DNA from: Nigrospora sphaerica
Lineage: Eukaryota > Ascomycota > Sordariomycetes > Amphisphaeriales > Apiosporaceae
Assembly (NCBI GenBank): GCA_018287875.1
Contig: JAGVVL010000015.1
Span: 2,852,001-2,916,000, forward strand
Length of the DNA stretch: 64,000 bases
Direction of reading: 5' to 3'
Part shown: piece after piece, positions 1-11,258 of the stretch
Position numbering within the stretch: the stretch's first letter is position 1
Layout of the letters: each line of letters begins with the position of its first letter
Position numbers and translations under genes: made by a program
The notes under the pieces: model-generated
The model's input: the letters and a program-made list of their open reading frames with translations, nothing else
Told to the model about the DNA's origin: nothing
The model's database searches: none

Positions 1-1312
1 CACGACGTCCCAGACCTTGAGCTTCTCGGCATGCAACTCGGAGGCGGCGGCTTGCTCGTGGCGGTGGCGGTGGCGAGGCAGCGAGCCCACGGCCTCGTGC
101 AGCAACCGCACGGTGCGGCCTAGCCACGACGTCGGCGTCTCGGCCGGGTCGATGAAGAAGCTGCGACAAATATCGGACGAGTAGCCCAGGTAGTGCGCGC
201 TGTCGGCCTGTCAGCATCGGGCCGGGCGCCCCAAGGCCATCGTTTCTCCAAAACCTACCCGACATCGATTACGACCATGCTCTCGGGCGTGAGTTTCTTG
301 CCACCCGTGACGAAACCGCCGTGGGGCAGCGCGCCGTGCTCCTCGAACAGAACAATGTTGAAGAACAGGCCGAAGCCAATGGACTGGAGAGCGGCGTCGA
401 GAATGTCGCGCACCTCGTCCTCGGTGAGGCCCGGCACCAGGCAGGGCCGCATGGCCCGCACCGCCGCCACCGTGCCCGTATTGACGGCTCGCAGAAGCTC
501 GACCTCGGCGGCGCTCTTGGTTTGCCGGACCAGCTCAACCTCGGGGCTAAGGCCGACCGTCGCGAACCCGGCCCCGGCTAGGCCGCGGGAGATGTAGTCG
601 CGCATCTCCTCGTCCATCATGAGCGTCGGGGCCGAGGCACCACCCGTGCCCGAGCGGTTGGCGAACAAGCGGGAGTCCATCAAGGTGGCGTAGGGGTCCC
701 AGTGCTCCTCCCAGATGACAATGTCCAGCTCGGCCTCGCGCGACGGGATGCCCAGCATTCTGACGCGGCCTTCCTCGAAGTGCGGTGCGAGAAATGCCGT
801 CTTGGCGACCACACGCCCCGAGTCCAGCGTCTGCGGTAGGACGAGCATCAGGAACGGCCTCTCCTCGGGCTCCCAAGGCTCCCAGTCCGGCTGGGAGATG
901 TTGCCATAGTACCTGGTAAGCGGGGGACAGCCGGCGTCAGTAAAAAGCGAGCAACGGGATGCGTGCCTCGGGACGCATACTGGAAGGTGTAGCCCGGCTC
1001 CAAGACGAAGGCATCGACCCCGGACGCCACGAGCGCCTTGGCTAGACGGTCGCGGCGGTCCAGAAACTCGGCGGCCTCGATGGGCTTGGCGGCGTCGAGG
1101 AACGAGAGGTCCGCCTTGAAGGCCTCGATGGCGCACTGCTCTACCTCGGCCGGGTCGGGCGGTGCGTCGTACGGCCCCTGCACGCACCACGACGTGAGGC
1201 GGAAGATGTAAAAAAGAAGCGCCGCGAGGCTGACCAAGACGAGGCCGCGTTTCCCCCTCGGCCCTGGTCCGCGAGGCAAAGCGCCCGCCTGCTCTAGTCC
1301 CCCCTTTGACAT
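1..1312 (-). CDS. Membrane-anchored M24 (Xaa-Pro peptidase-like) metallopeptidase, 3' end missing
   Basis: The gene runs off the left edge, so its C-terminus is absent. Best model: exons 1312-981, 912-259 and 199-1, with introns 913-980 (donor GTATGC) and 200-258 (donor GTAGGT). Splicing gives continuous readings across both joins (FQ/YYGN and VVIDVG/AHYLGYSSDICR). The second join is the M24 'DxG..Y..YSSDI' metal-site region, so this is a pita-bread fold metallopeptidase related to aminopeptidase P/prolidase. The start MSKGGLEQ was chosen because a basic stretch and one hydrophobic helix (LVLVSLAALLFYIF, about residues 24-37) follow; this predicts a type II membrane or secretory-pathway protein. 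An in-frame ATG further upstream (1366) is possible. The exact peptide substrate cannot be told. Confidence 0.8.
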
Positions 1313-1944
1313 TTTACAACAAGAAGTGGGCGCAAGTGCATATAGAAGTGCATGCAGAAGTGGCAAAAGACTGCGGTAGCTGAGAAGCTGCTGTGGAGGT
1401 TTCGTCGTGGGATGCCGCGCCCCAAGGAAGACCTAGATATGGGCGGGAATCGTCGGGCTACGTCCAAGCGGGCAGGGGAACACGCGGTGGCCGCGATGGG
1501 CCAAGGAATCAATCACCAACCCCAATGGATGCATGGGCGGTCGATGGCGGGGTTGGCGGGGTTGGCGGGCCTGAAGGCCTGACGGCGTGTCGGAGTGTCG
1601 GAACTTGGTCGGCGGACCACCGATAAAAGCGGGACACCCGGTACCCAAGCCGGGTTGAGGCGTGTGATACGGGCAGAGCGCCGCCCAGCGCCGGGTACTT
1701 TGTCCATGGGAGGAGAGGGACCAAAGGAACGTGCACAGTTGGTTACGTTCGTACATACGTGGGTACAGAGTACGAGCCCGTTTCCGGCTCATTAAACGCC
1801 GCTGCACATGGCGTGTAGGGAAACCAGGTACAGAGCAGCCGATCATCTGCGTATCTTGCCCGATAGGAGCCCCCCGGCCCCCTTGGCGACCTACGCCTTG
1901 GCAGCGGTATCCGCTTCGCATCTGCCGGTTCCGGCGCCAGATTC
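1313..1944. other. Intergenic, upstream of the M24 gene
   Basis: This is the 5' region of the M24 peptidase gene and the 3' flank of the MFS gene to its right. Short frames on both strands lack family motifs and plausible introns. I see no repeat or RNA gene. Confidence 0.6.
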
Positions 1945-3683
1945 CTACGACACGGCTCTGTCCATGACCACGGCTGACGGGTCCCGGGTGACCGAGTCGC
2001 CCCAGTCCGCCTGCCAGTTGTTCTCGCGCAGGTATTCCTTCCACGCCTGGTCGTCGTCGTCGAGGCGGCTCGATACTTCGGGAATCACGAACAGGGCAAT
2101 GAGAGCCCCCAGGGCGGCAAAACCGGAGCCGATGAGAAAGGCCACCTGGTCGCCCTTGGTGCTGTTTGAGGAATACTTGTTGAGTATCGCCGTGAAGACC
2201 TATCCATGTCAGCCCAATGGGGCCCGGGTGACGGTGCGCGCCAACGCGGCGGGTTCCCTACCTGGGTGCCGATGGCGGCGCCGGCCTTGGAGCAAGCCGA
2301 CACGAGCCCCATCATTTGCCCCCGGATGGAGGTTGGGAAACACTCGGTGGTCGTGACTACTACGGTGCTGCAGTCTTCGTCAGCGTTGTGTTCACGGGTT
2401 TCGGTCGCCTCGGGCGTGCCCGTCAACGTACCTGCCGGGGCCAACTTCGCCGAGGGTGAGAAAGATGCCGTAAAGCACAACGAACAGGGGGAAATGGTTC
2501 TGGATGGGCGCCACGGCGCCGCCCAGGACGAAGCCCAGGATGGACTGCAGGGCAAAACCTAGAGCCATCGTCTTGCGCCGCCCGATGCGATCGCTGAGGA
2601 TGCCGCCGATAAAGGGGCCGGGGAGGTAGAAGCAGTTGATGACGACGCCCCATCCCAGCGTCTTGACGAGGCTCCCGTCCGGGTTCACGCGGGAAACGAT
2701 GGTCGAGCTGAAAATGCCAAAGGGTATCGAGACCCAGTTGTACAGAAACCACTACCACGGGGCCAGCGGGGGTCAGCAACGGCCCCGAAGGCGGCCCCGG
2801 CTCGGGACAGCGGGGCACTTACCGTAGTCGCACAGCCTATCAGGGGCCGGCAGTAGCGCTTCAGGGCGAGCCAGTAGGGCACACGCTGCTTGCGCATGGC
2901 CGACTTGCGGTACGCCGTGGAGACGGCCATGCGCAGGCGGAACCAGAAGATGACGAGCGGCGGCACGAGGCCGAGGGCGAAAGCCGTCCTCCAGACAACG
3001 TCGTACCGGGACGGCTGCTGCCCGACGCAGAGGAGCAGGAGCAGCGGCACGAGGCCGCCCCAGACGTATCCCAGCGAGGCCGACAGGTCGGCCAGCATGG
3101 CAAACATGAAGCCGCGCTGCCTGCGGTACTTGCTGCTCTCGTCGGTGGCCTCGGCCGCGCCGGCGCCGCTGACGGGGTACTCGCCGCCGGCCCCGACGCC
3201 GGCCACGCCGCGCGCGACGATGAGCATCCAGAACAGGCCCGTCTCGCTGGTGCCGCTCGCGGCGCTGGACAGGACGATGCCCACGACCAGCAGCACCGTC
3301 GTGGCCACGGCGCCCGTCTTGCGGCCGAGCTGGTCGACGACGACGCCGAAGAAGAGCATGCCGACGATCATGCCGATCAGGAACGCGTTGGACAGGCGCT
3401 GGTAGATGGTGTCGGTGAGCGCTTCGGGGTACAGGAGGCCGAGGAGGAGCTCGACGTTGCCGATCACGGCGGCATTGTACCCGTCGGAGCCGATGGCCAG
3501 CCCGCTGAAGAGGATGGTCAGCCACACCGAGGCTTTGCTGAAGTACGTCTTCTCCGTCACGTCCGCCTGCTGCACTTCGACATTGTGGGTGGCGGCTCGC
3601 ACGGGCGAATCCAGGCCCCCTTTGGTTTCCATACCGCCGCCTTCGCCACTCTTCGGAGTATCAGTCGTCGCGTCCTCGACCAT
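1945..3683 (-). CDS. MFS permease, Git1-like (glycerophosphoinositol/phosphate:H+ symporter type)
   Basis: Four exons: 3683-2823, 2751-2432, 2367-2262 and 2199-1945, 513 aa. The introns are 62-71 bp and keep phase (donors GTAAGT, GTACGT, GTAGGG). The N-terminal tail is hydrophilic, then 12 membrane segments follow. The motifs 'SGLAIGSDGYNAAVIG' in TM1, 'QLGRKTG' in the loop after TM2, and 'GVGAGGEYPVSG...EATDES' in TM4 are typical of the PHS branch of MFS, most like fungal Git1-type glycerophosphodiester transporters. 'SDRIGRRKT' repeats the MFS signature in the second half. Likely plasma membrane. The family call is good; the actual substrate is inference. Confidence 0.85.
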
Positions 3684-4253
3684 GGTATTCAGGTGTTGAC
3701 CGCAAGCTTCAGCCGGCGGGATTGGCCCAGAACAAAGCTACCGAAGAGACGACTGACGAAAAAGCACTTCGTCGCTACTTATAACAGAGTCTCGGTTCGC
3801 AGCGACATGCGCACGTCCGGCCAGCAAGATAGCCGAGTGCCGTACTGATACGTCGGGCCCATGTCCGATCAGCCCTCTTGGCAGTACTTGCGGACCCCTG
3901 TCCGCGGGGTCCATCCGCCCATTTGCCGTCGATGACCCGGCGATTGTCGGCTTGCCCCGGTCTTGCAGTTCCGTTCGCTACGTTGGCCCAGTTGGTGTGA
4001 GTATGGCGAGGGCATGCCTATCAGGCCCCCGAGTTCCCGAGGACAGGCTGATTGTTCTGCCTACAGCCTCAGGCATGGCCAGGCCGCCCGTTTACGGCGC
4101 GAGCGACTCACCACGCAAACAGGAGCAGTGATTCCGCTCAACGTCCGGATCACGGCACGCCACGGATTGATAAGTAAGCAATTTATTCGATTTGATACAC
4201 TGCGCGATACCAACGAAAGGCGCTCTCGTGGCACCGCCAGACTTTCTACAGGG
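3684..4253. other. Intergenic
   Basis: Promoter region of the Git1-like permease and 3' flank of the CDF transporter gene. No supported gene or repeat. Confidence 0.6.
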
Positions 4254-5853
4254 CTAGGTGCTCTCCAACGAGTGACCGGCAGGGCCTTGCTCCATATCTG
4301 AGCCGATTCGTGAGCAAAACCGGTCGCCTTGGCCAGCGCGGGCGGGGAATACTCACAGTCGACCGTCACAAAGGCGCGGTCCACCTCGCCGAGTCCCTCG
4401 AGGCAGTACTGAAGCGTTTCGGCCACGTCGTGCGCCGTGCGCACCTTTTCGTCTTCGTTCATCATCATGTCCACCTCGACCCAGACCCCGTCGCCGGCGC
4501 GGTACGATCGGATCGATTTGAAGCCATTGATGGCCTCGACGACGCTGAAGCGGTAGGCGAGGTACAGGGCTCGGGTCCAGGTGCGCTCGCTCGCCTCAAT
4601 GCCCGAGAGGGCCAGTATGGTGGCGAAGCAAGTATGGCCCCAGTCGTAGATGATGAAGAGCGACAAGAGCAGGGCACCGACGGGATCCAGGCAAGGGCCG
4701 ATGGGATAGGGGATGTGGGAACCGATGAGCGGGAAGAGAAGGGACAAGGTGTTGAAGAAGACGTCGGTCTTGCAATCTGCGGGCTTGGTATCAGTAAGAA
4801 GCCCAACGGACACGCAGGGCGAAAGGGCAGGGGGGCTGGAAGGAGGGAAAGGGGGAAGGGGAGAGAACTCACCTTGTGCGAGAGCCTGGACTTGCGACGA
4901 TTTTATGGGCATGCACCCAAACCAGATGATACCCTTGAGACCGATGGTGGCGGCCTGGCGAGTGGCCCAGGGTCAGTCTTTTCTCATTCACGCGCAACTC
5001 CTCGGGCAGCGGAACAACTCACCATGGAGGCAACGGCGACGGTGGGCAGGGCGTCCGCCGACGTGGGCAGGTGTGGTATCAGTTTCTCGAGGGACTCCTT
5101 GGCCACCTGGAGGAAGGAAATGACCATAATGACAGAGAAGACGAGAATGCCAATGGGCTCGAGGCGTTTGCGGCCGACGGGAAATTTGCGCTTCAACTTG
5201 TGCAGGCGCCAGTTGACGAGCTTGTTGGTGGACCACACGATGAGGGTGCACAGAAGGTCCAGGGCGGAGTCGACGAGGGAGGCGAGCAGGGAGAGCGAGT
5301 CGGAGTAAATGATGGCGACGCACTTGGCGATGAGCAGGAGGATGTTGGCGGCGACGTTAATGTTGATGGCCCAGCGCGAGCGACGGCGGCTCTTGATGCG
5401 CTTGTCACGCTCGGCCTGGGGCAGGAAAGGCTCGATGCTCTCGTTGGTGTCGCGCAAGGGGCCGCCGCGCTCGTGCACGCCGTCGTGGTCGAGGTCCTCG
5501 GGGTGCATCGAGTCGAGCACGTCGTCGGCGAGGGCGAGCACGAGCGTATCGACCTCGAGCCAGTCGTCGAGCTTCTCGTTTTGCTTCTCATAGAAGCGGC
5601 GCACCTCCTTTTTCTTGATGGTCTTGAGCTCATCGTCGCTCATGCGGAACTTCTCAAACGTGTGGCGACCCGGGTTAGCGAGCAGCTGCTTCTTGATGTC
5701 TTGGCATCGCTTGCGGTTGATGGTGGCATTGACGATGTCGCGGAAACGGGCGCGGCTCACTCCGAGGGTGCCCGTCTCGATATCGTGGACGCGCCGGTCG
5801 TCTTCGTACGCATTAGCGCCGTGGGGGAAGTAGCGCCTGCGGGTGGCCGGCAT
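4254..5853 (-). CDS. Cation diffusion facilitator (CDF), manganese-type
   Basis: Four exons: 5853-5023, 4954-4873, 4776-4357 and 4297-4254, 458 aa. Phase is kept at every join; the last exon is short and the protein ends soon after a 'FVTVDYMEQGP' stretch. About 170 residues of charged cytosolic tail come first. The transmembrane domain has 'YSDSLSLLASLVDSALDLLC' with the paired Asp residues of CDF metal site A (DSALD). A second membrane helix carries 'DCKTDVFFNTLSLLF', the D-x3-D partner site. The C-terminal part (VWVEVDMMMNEDEKVRTAHDVAETLQ) is the cytosolic CDF dimerisation domain. DxxxD at both sites and the 'RRFPVGRKRLEPIG'-like loop fit Mn2+-CDF proteins; metal choice is inference. Confidence 0.88.
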
Positions 5854-7839
5854 TGTTTTCGCCTGCCGGGGATCGGATCGGGTCGAGAGCTTTCGAGGGG
5901 GTCACACGTCTGAGATCTACCAGTACATGGACGGGATCGACAGGAAGTAAGCAAGCGTACCAGTCCGCCAACGATACCAGCACCACGGCACGGCACAGCG
6001 AGCGTGATATATGTTCAAGTTGTCTTCGCTACCGGCTTCGCCCGCAGAGCAGAGCAGCTTTCCGCCGGCCGAGGCGCAACCGAGCAGCCGGGATCGCGTT
6101 GGCAGTCCAATCGACGCGTTCGGCAGGTTATGATATCATGGCTGCATGGCCTATATCGGGAAAAGAGACGGGGCTTGGCAAAGGCGTACCCACTACCACC
6201 CGCCCCATTTGGCCAACTTTACACCAACACCGCTCACCGGTTACGTAGCATTAGTATTCCAATGTAGGTGCATACGGAGTAACTAAAGAAAGAGAGTGGA
6301 AGGAGAGAGCGAGAATAAGCCGCGGAGCCGTCACCCGCTTCCCGTCCTTGGCGGGTCGTGTTCTGCGTGCCAGCGCGGTTGTGTTTGTTGCCAGCGTGCC
6401 AACCTGCTAAGGGCGTCACCGAGCGAGTGGAGGATGGGGTGGCCCATAACACGATGCGCCCTGGCGCGCGAATGCCGTCATCATCGCGGGACGGCCGGCA
6501 AAGGCTTCCGAGCGAAGGAAGAAGGAACCTTGGTCGTCTGTTTGCAAGAGATGCTATGTAATTGCCCCTACCCTCCTTCACGAAGGTCCCCTTTACCGGC
6601 AATACGGCAAGGAAAAGCAGGTGTCTATTCTGGGGTGGTCCGAGAGGGGCTGGCGGGGTGGGGGGGGGGTTTAGGCTGGCGAAATCAGGGCCGTCGGGGA
6701 AGCACGTCCAATCGAGATACGGCAAATCAAGGTTGGTTCCTTTTTCGCGATGCGCGGCCCGCCCACTTGGGGGTGGTTACAGATGGAGCTGAAGGGCGTC
6801 ACGGGCGGCCATTCCGCCTCAAACGGCTGGTGGAGGAGTCGTTGCCCTGTTTCAGAAGTATACGCAGTACGTACGGTGATCGTATAACCTTGTACGTACC
6901 CACATATGTACTCTCTTATGCATGCATAAGTATATGTCTGTACGCAATGCATACCTCATGTACCCAAAAAGGGTAGAAGGCAAGCGCGCACCGCCTGACT
7001 GACATTCCCCTTTTGCCTGCAGTGGGCCCTTCGCGCGGCAAAAAAAGTAGGGGCTGTGTACAGCGAAGAGGGAGCCCACACAGGCGCGTGCCTGAGCAGA
7101 CCACCTAAACAGCCTGGAAACACCCATTGACTTGAGCCACGATACAGCCACCACGTGCACGCGAGCCCACCGCCCATCCGGTCATTCCGCAGCCCGAATT
7201 GCAGTCACCTTGCAGTGCATACACGGGTACCCAATCAAGCCTGTCAAGGCAAGTCAAAGCCAGTCAAGTCAGGCCAACGCCCGTCCCGGCACAGACTCGA
7301 TGGATCCAAGGCATCTGTCGGTGTGGGCCGGCCAGGCCTGCCAAGCTGCGTCGCTCGTCCACGGATGCATGGGAACTCCCTAGGCTCTCCGGGGCCCCTC
7401 CCCAGCACTGCCAGCCCAGCCCGCTTGTGAGCCTATGCCTGTCGAGCCCGTACCTGTCGAGCCCGGTCAGCCTGTCTCTGTACATGTCCATGTCAGTGTG
7501 GGCAAGACGGGTCATTGCCGAGTCAAGCGAGTCGCCCAGTCCGCGCCAACACGGCGCTTACGATGAACCATGGCCACTACCGGGCAGGGGGGGGCATTCA
7601 GCCCCACGACCCACGACACACGGCCCACGACCTGCGCCAGGTGTCGTCCATGGTCCAAGTTCAGGGTCAGGAACACGCAGCTTGGAAGGGAGGAGAGAGT
7701 GTGCGCCGCGCGCGGGAGAGACGAGATAAAGCCGGCCTGACCGGCCCCGGATCTTTGTCCACCTCCCTGCCGCCCTCGTTGCTGAACACGACGACGAAGA
7801 CGACACGACGACGCTTGCTAGCCACTCTTTCGCCAGACA
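5854..7839. other. Long intergenic stretch, divergent promoters
   Basis: About 2 kb between the divergent CDF and T5orf172 genes. Several frames up to about 220 codons exist but have no recognisable domain, odd composition and no consistent splicing, so I do not call a gene. A G-run (6658-6669) and short repeats such as 'ACCTGTCGAGCCC' copies near 7437-7465 are visible. No tRNA-like fold was recognised. Confidence 0.5.
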
Positions 7840-9000
7840 ATGCCCTTCGTTCCCAACACCCCCGAGTCCCGGCTTGGCCGAACCGACTCCCTGAACCCCG
7901 AAACAACATGTAGAGGCATCACCGGCAGCGGCAAACCTTGCCGCCGCGCCCTCGCCGACACCCCCGACGGGCCCTCGCGCCCCAAGCCCAAGCCCCAGCA
8001 ACTGCGTGCCGACGATCCCCGCGATCCCGACCTGTACTGCTGGCAACACCAGGACCAGGCCAATGCCTCGTCGCACTCGAACCCCGGCCCGACCCAGCCG
8101 AGCCCCCTCCGTGAGGGCCGTGCGAGCATTGATACCCTCATGGACCGTCTCGGCATTGTCGATACGGCGAACAAGAAGAACAGCCGGCCGCGGCCGTCGC
8201 ACGATGCCGGCAACGAAAAGCCCAGCTTCATCGGGCGCCAGAAGAAGCGAATTACGCTGTGCTGCTGTTTTTCCTTCGACCTCCCGACCTGGGAGGAGGA
8301 GCCGGAGCCCCAGGCCCGCCCGCATCCCAACCCGACCTCATCGTCTGGAGGCGGAAAGAAACCCAGCGGCAGCAGCTCCTCGGGCAAGGCGGGCGCGTCG
8401 TACCTCTCCTTGATTCCGGCCTCGGCCTCGCCCGAGACGGCCACGGCGCTCATGGCCGAACTCGCCAAGCCCTTCTCCAAAGGCGACGAGCCGGGCTACA
8501 TCTACATCTTCTGGCTCACGCCCGAGTCGGAGGAGGCCGAGGCGCCGGCCGAGGCCGCACGGTCGTTGCTGGCGCCTCCGTCGAAACCGAGCGGTCGCCA
8601 GCGACGCCCCAGTGACGTGCTCGAGTCCTTCTCGACGCGCGGCGGCGGCGCCACCAAGAAGAAGGCGCTGCTCAAGATCGGCCGGGCCACCAACGTCCAA
8701 CGACGGATGAACGAGTGGAAGCGCCAGTGCGGCTACAACCTTTCGCTCGTCCGGTACTATCCCCACATCGCGTCGGGCTCGACCGAGGCACCGCGCAAGA
8801 TGCCGCACAGCCACAAGGTGGAGCGTCTGATTCACATCGAGCTCGACGGCCTCGGTCTTCGCGACAACGACAGGGACGCCTGCGAAGCCTGCGGACGAAA
8901 CCACAAGGAGTGGTTCGAGGTCGAAGCCAGCCGCGAAGGCATCGCCATGGTGGACGAGGTGATACAACGTTGGTCGGATTGGGACGAGACCCAAGGTTGA
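7840..9000 (+). CDS. T5orf172 / MUG113-type GIY-YIG domain protein
   Basis: Single exon, 386 aa. The N-terminus has a small Cys motif (CRGITGSGKPCRR, about residue 24, and YCW near 66) usual in these fungal proteins. A Pro/Ser-rich linker follows. The conserved domain begins with 'GYIYIFWLT' (about 219) and continues through 'ALLKIGRATNVQRRMNEWKRQCG' and 'HKVERLIHIEL', the T5orf172/DUF1766 signature of the GIY-YIG nuclease superfamily. A Cys pair (CEACGRNHKEWFEV) lies near the end. Cellular role is not established for most members; the S. pombe relative Mug113 is expressed in meiosis. The ATG at 7840 gives the full Cys motif and is the first in frame. Confidence 0.85.
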   Translation: MPFVPNTPESRLGRTDSLNPETTCRGITGSGKPCRRALADTPDGPSRPKPKPQQLRADDPRDPDLYCWQHQDQANASSHSNPGPTQPSPLREGRASIDTLMDRLGIVDTANKKNSRPRPSHDAGNEKPSFIGRQKKRITLCCCFSFDLPTWEEEPEPQARPHPNPTSSSGGGKKPSGSSSSGKAGASYLSLIPASASPETATALMAELAKPFSKGDEPGYIYIFWLTPESEEAEAPAEAARSLLAPPSKPSGRQRRPSDVLESFSTRGGGATKKKALLKIGRATNVQRRMNEWKRQCGYNLSLVRYYPHIASGSTEAPRKMPHSHKVERLIHIELDGLGLRDNDRDACEACGRNHKEWFEVEASREGIAMVDEVIQRWSDWDETQG

Positions 9001-9351
9001 TTTGGAGGCGCATCGGCACAATACGGCGTTTGGGTTTTTCTACTTTGGTGGGTTAGGCATGGCGGCACGGCAAACGGTTACACAGATACAGGGGTTTTTT
9101 TTTTTTGCATGACCATGACCATGAGTATCTTTCGCAATCATTCGCCGAGAGAGCGTGACGTTTGGGCCCGCGAGAGAAGACGCGGGCTCAATCGACCGCC
9201 GATCTCCTAGATTAGCCGGGGGTTCGAAATACAAACATTCGGCACACGTGGACCCTACTCATGTCGGCGTTGACGCGGGCATTGACGCCTTGCAGTTGTT
9301 TAAGCGCACTTCCTCCCCGGTGTTTGCATCTGCCCCGTGCCTCTCTTGGCC
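9001..9351. other. Short convergent intergenic region
   Basis: 3' flanks of two convergent genes. It holds a run of 12 T at about 9095-9106. Nothing else supported. Confidence 0.5.
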
Positions 9352-10107
9352 TCACAGTGTTTCCTGGCCCCATCGGACCGCTGCATCTCGCTCGCTCCGT
9401 TGCACCGTCTTCCACCCGGACAATGGGACATTGTCCCACCCGAGCGCTTCGCAGCTGATGGTGCCCTGGAACCTGGGGCACTGGTTGCCAGAGAAGACGA
9501 GATAGCCGGTGCCGTTCAATCCCTCTCCGCCCGCGGCACCGCTCGAGGACGGTGGGCGGCCGCAGAAGCTGAACCAGAACTTGGGCGAGCGGAAACTGTT
9601 TTTCTCAAAGGTCCGGAACCGCCGCCGCTCTCTTGCCTCGTCATCCATGGCCGCGTCTTCGTCCATGGCCTCGTCGTCCCGTTCCCCGCCCGTGTCGTCG
9701 CCATACGGGGCCGAGTCGCCGGTCGACGCGTGGGCAGCGGAAGCGGCATCGGTGCCTTTGTTGGCGCCGGCGTCCCGACGGGCCCTGGCCACGAGCGCGC
9801 CGAGGCTTGCTCGGCCTCCCGCCAGCAGGACCGTCGCCGCCAGGACGCCTTGCAGGTGCATCTCGCCCACGATGCCGTTGCCGTCGTCGGTCAGTCGGAA
9901 CAGCTCGAGGGCCGAAAGCGACGGCTTGGCTTTCTTTCCCCGCGCTTTCGGCGCGCCGCCCCAATTCACCTCATAGGTGCCGAAGCTCCTGCGGACGTCG
10001 AAGGAGGCCTTGGCGTTCCTTCCATTGCCGGCGCCGTGGTGCGCAACACGATTGTGGACGTGTCTAGATGAGAAGGCCGTCTCGTGCCAGTCCTCTTCTT
10101 CCTCCAT
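9352..10107 (-). CDS. Conserved-looking fungal protein of unknown function
   Basis: Single exon, 251 aa from MEEEEDWHETAF (10107). I do not recognise a named domain. Visible parts are a basic/neutral N-terminal block with 'FGTYEVNWGGAPKARGKKAKPSLSAL', an amphipathic region (LELFRLTDDGNGIVGEMHLQGVLAATVLL), an acidic low-complexity centre (DDTGGERDDEAMDEDAAMDDE), and a C-terminal part with 'FWFSFCGRP' and 'GYLVFSGNQCPRFQGTISCEALGW', which looks like an ordered beta-rich fold with two Cys. No signal peptide or membrane helix. The frame is open far longer than chance with consistent GC3 bias, so it is probably real. In-frame upstream ATGs exist but add sequence of unusual composition. Confidence 0.65.
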   Translation of the reverse strand: MEEEEDWHETAFSSRHVHNRVAHHGAGNGRNAKASFDVRRSFGTYEVNWGGAPKARGKKAKPSLSALELFRLTDDGNGIVGEMHLQGVLAATVLLAGGRASLGALVARARRDAGANKGTDAASAAHASTGDSAPYGDDTGGERDDEAMDEDAAMDDEARERRRFRTFEKNSFRSPKFWFSFCGRPPSSSGAAGGEGLNGTGYLVFSGNQCPRFQGTISCEALGWDNVPLSGWKTVQRSERDAAVRWGQETL

Positions 10108-11258
10108 CGGACAGCTGTGTCTAGTTGCTTGAATGTGCGTAAAAGTCGAGGAAACGGTACTGTGCCAGCCGCCGGGCGGGTTTTTTTTATTACGGGAGCG
10201 TGGCGTGTAGTCTGCGTGTGGTAGGTGCATGCATCTTACATGGACAAAGGAAACCACGATGACGTTGTGCAAAGCGCAAGGACATAATATCTCCCCGGGG
10301 GGTCCCCATTAGCTCCGGGCCAAAAGTCATCTCATCTACGTACCTCTTCATCAACAGGCATGTCTTATGCGGTCCGTCCATCCATGGAAAGAGATATTCC
10401 ACGTGCTATACGCTACGGCAAGCACATCCGGACCTGATCCCCTACACATGTTCGTCGCTACCAGCGCCGCCGCACTTACACGTCTCCCAGCACACGACGG
10501 CAGCGGCGCTTCCGCTGACCCGGGCACACTGGGTCATACCGTTCGGCTACCGCTTGATAGCACCACGGGCGCTGGGTTTTCCGGTGCCACGGGGCTTTTC
10601 CCATCATCCCCTCTGCTTAAGGTCGGTGGGCGTCCGAGATAAGGCTGCAGCTGTGCGACCTCAGGCCGTCCCCTCGGGAGATAAGGCGCTGTGCAGGTGC
10701 AGTGCCCGAATCGGAGCAGATCATCTGCTGAGGACGAGGTAAGACGACACGAAGCTTGCTCTTCCAGCAAATGGTCCGCCTATCGGGGCCGCCAGGGTCC
10801 ACGGCCCGTAGGACGGCACCCTGGGATCGCGGGTCGAAGGCACTGCTACCGCTGGGATCCCATTCGAGAAACGGCACTGGGAACAAGGAGGGCCAGGCCC
10901 GCCACGATGAAAAAAGTTCCGAGGGGCAGTAGAGGGCATTCACCTATCTCTCGCGGTGCCCCGCGCTGCATATGTTACCTACTACTACTTCAGATGCAAT
11001 CCATGCATGCAGTCATCCTGCGTGCTTCCGAAGTCCGGATCGCGCAGTACCGAGGGCCAGAAAATCCAAGTACATCCCGTCAAACTCACCTCGCTTTCCA
11101 ACTTGGGCCGCTAAGTCCAGGCCGTGGTCTACCTTTACTGCCTCCTGCGCGTGTCTTTGATCACCGTCTCTCCAGACATCCAACCTAGAAGCGCGCCACC
11201 AGGTCCGGCTCTGTGAATTGCGACGGCAAGCCCTCTCCCCACCAAAGTGGCGACGCCG
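10108..11258. other. Divergent intergenic region
   Basis: 5' flanks of the unknown protein gene (left) and the DHA1-type MFS gene (right). Frames of up to 165 codons overlap on both strands without motifs. No gene called. Confidence 0.5.

Noticed and set aside
6296..6976. 226-codon plus-strand frame between CDF and T5orf172 genes
   Set aside because: Cys/Arg-rich without domain, overlapping frames on the other strand, no coding bias; probably chance.
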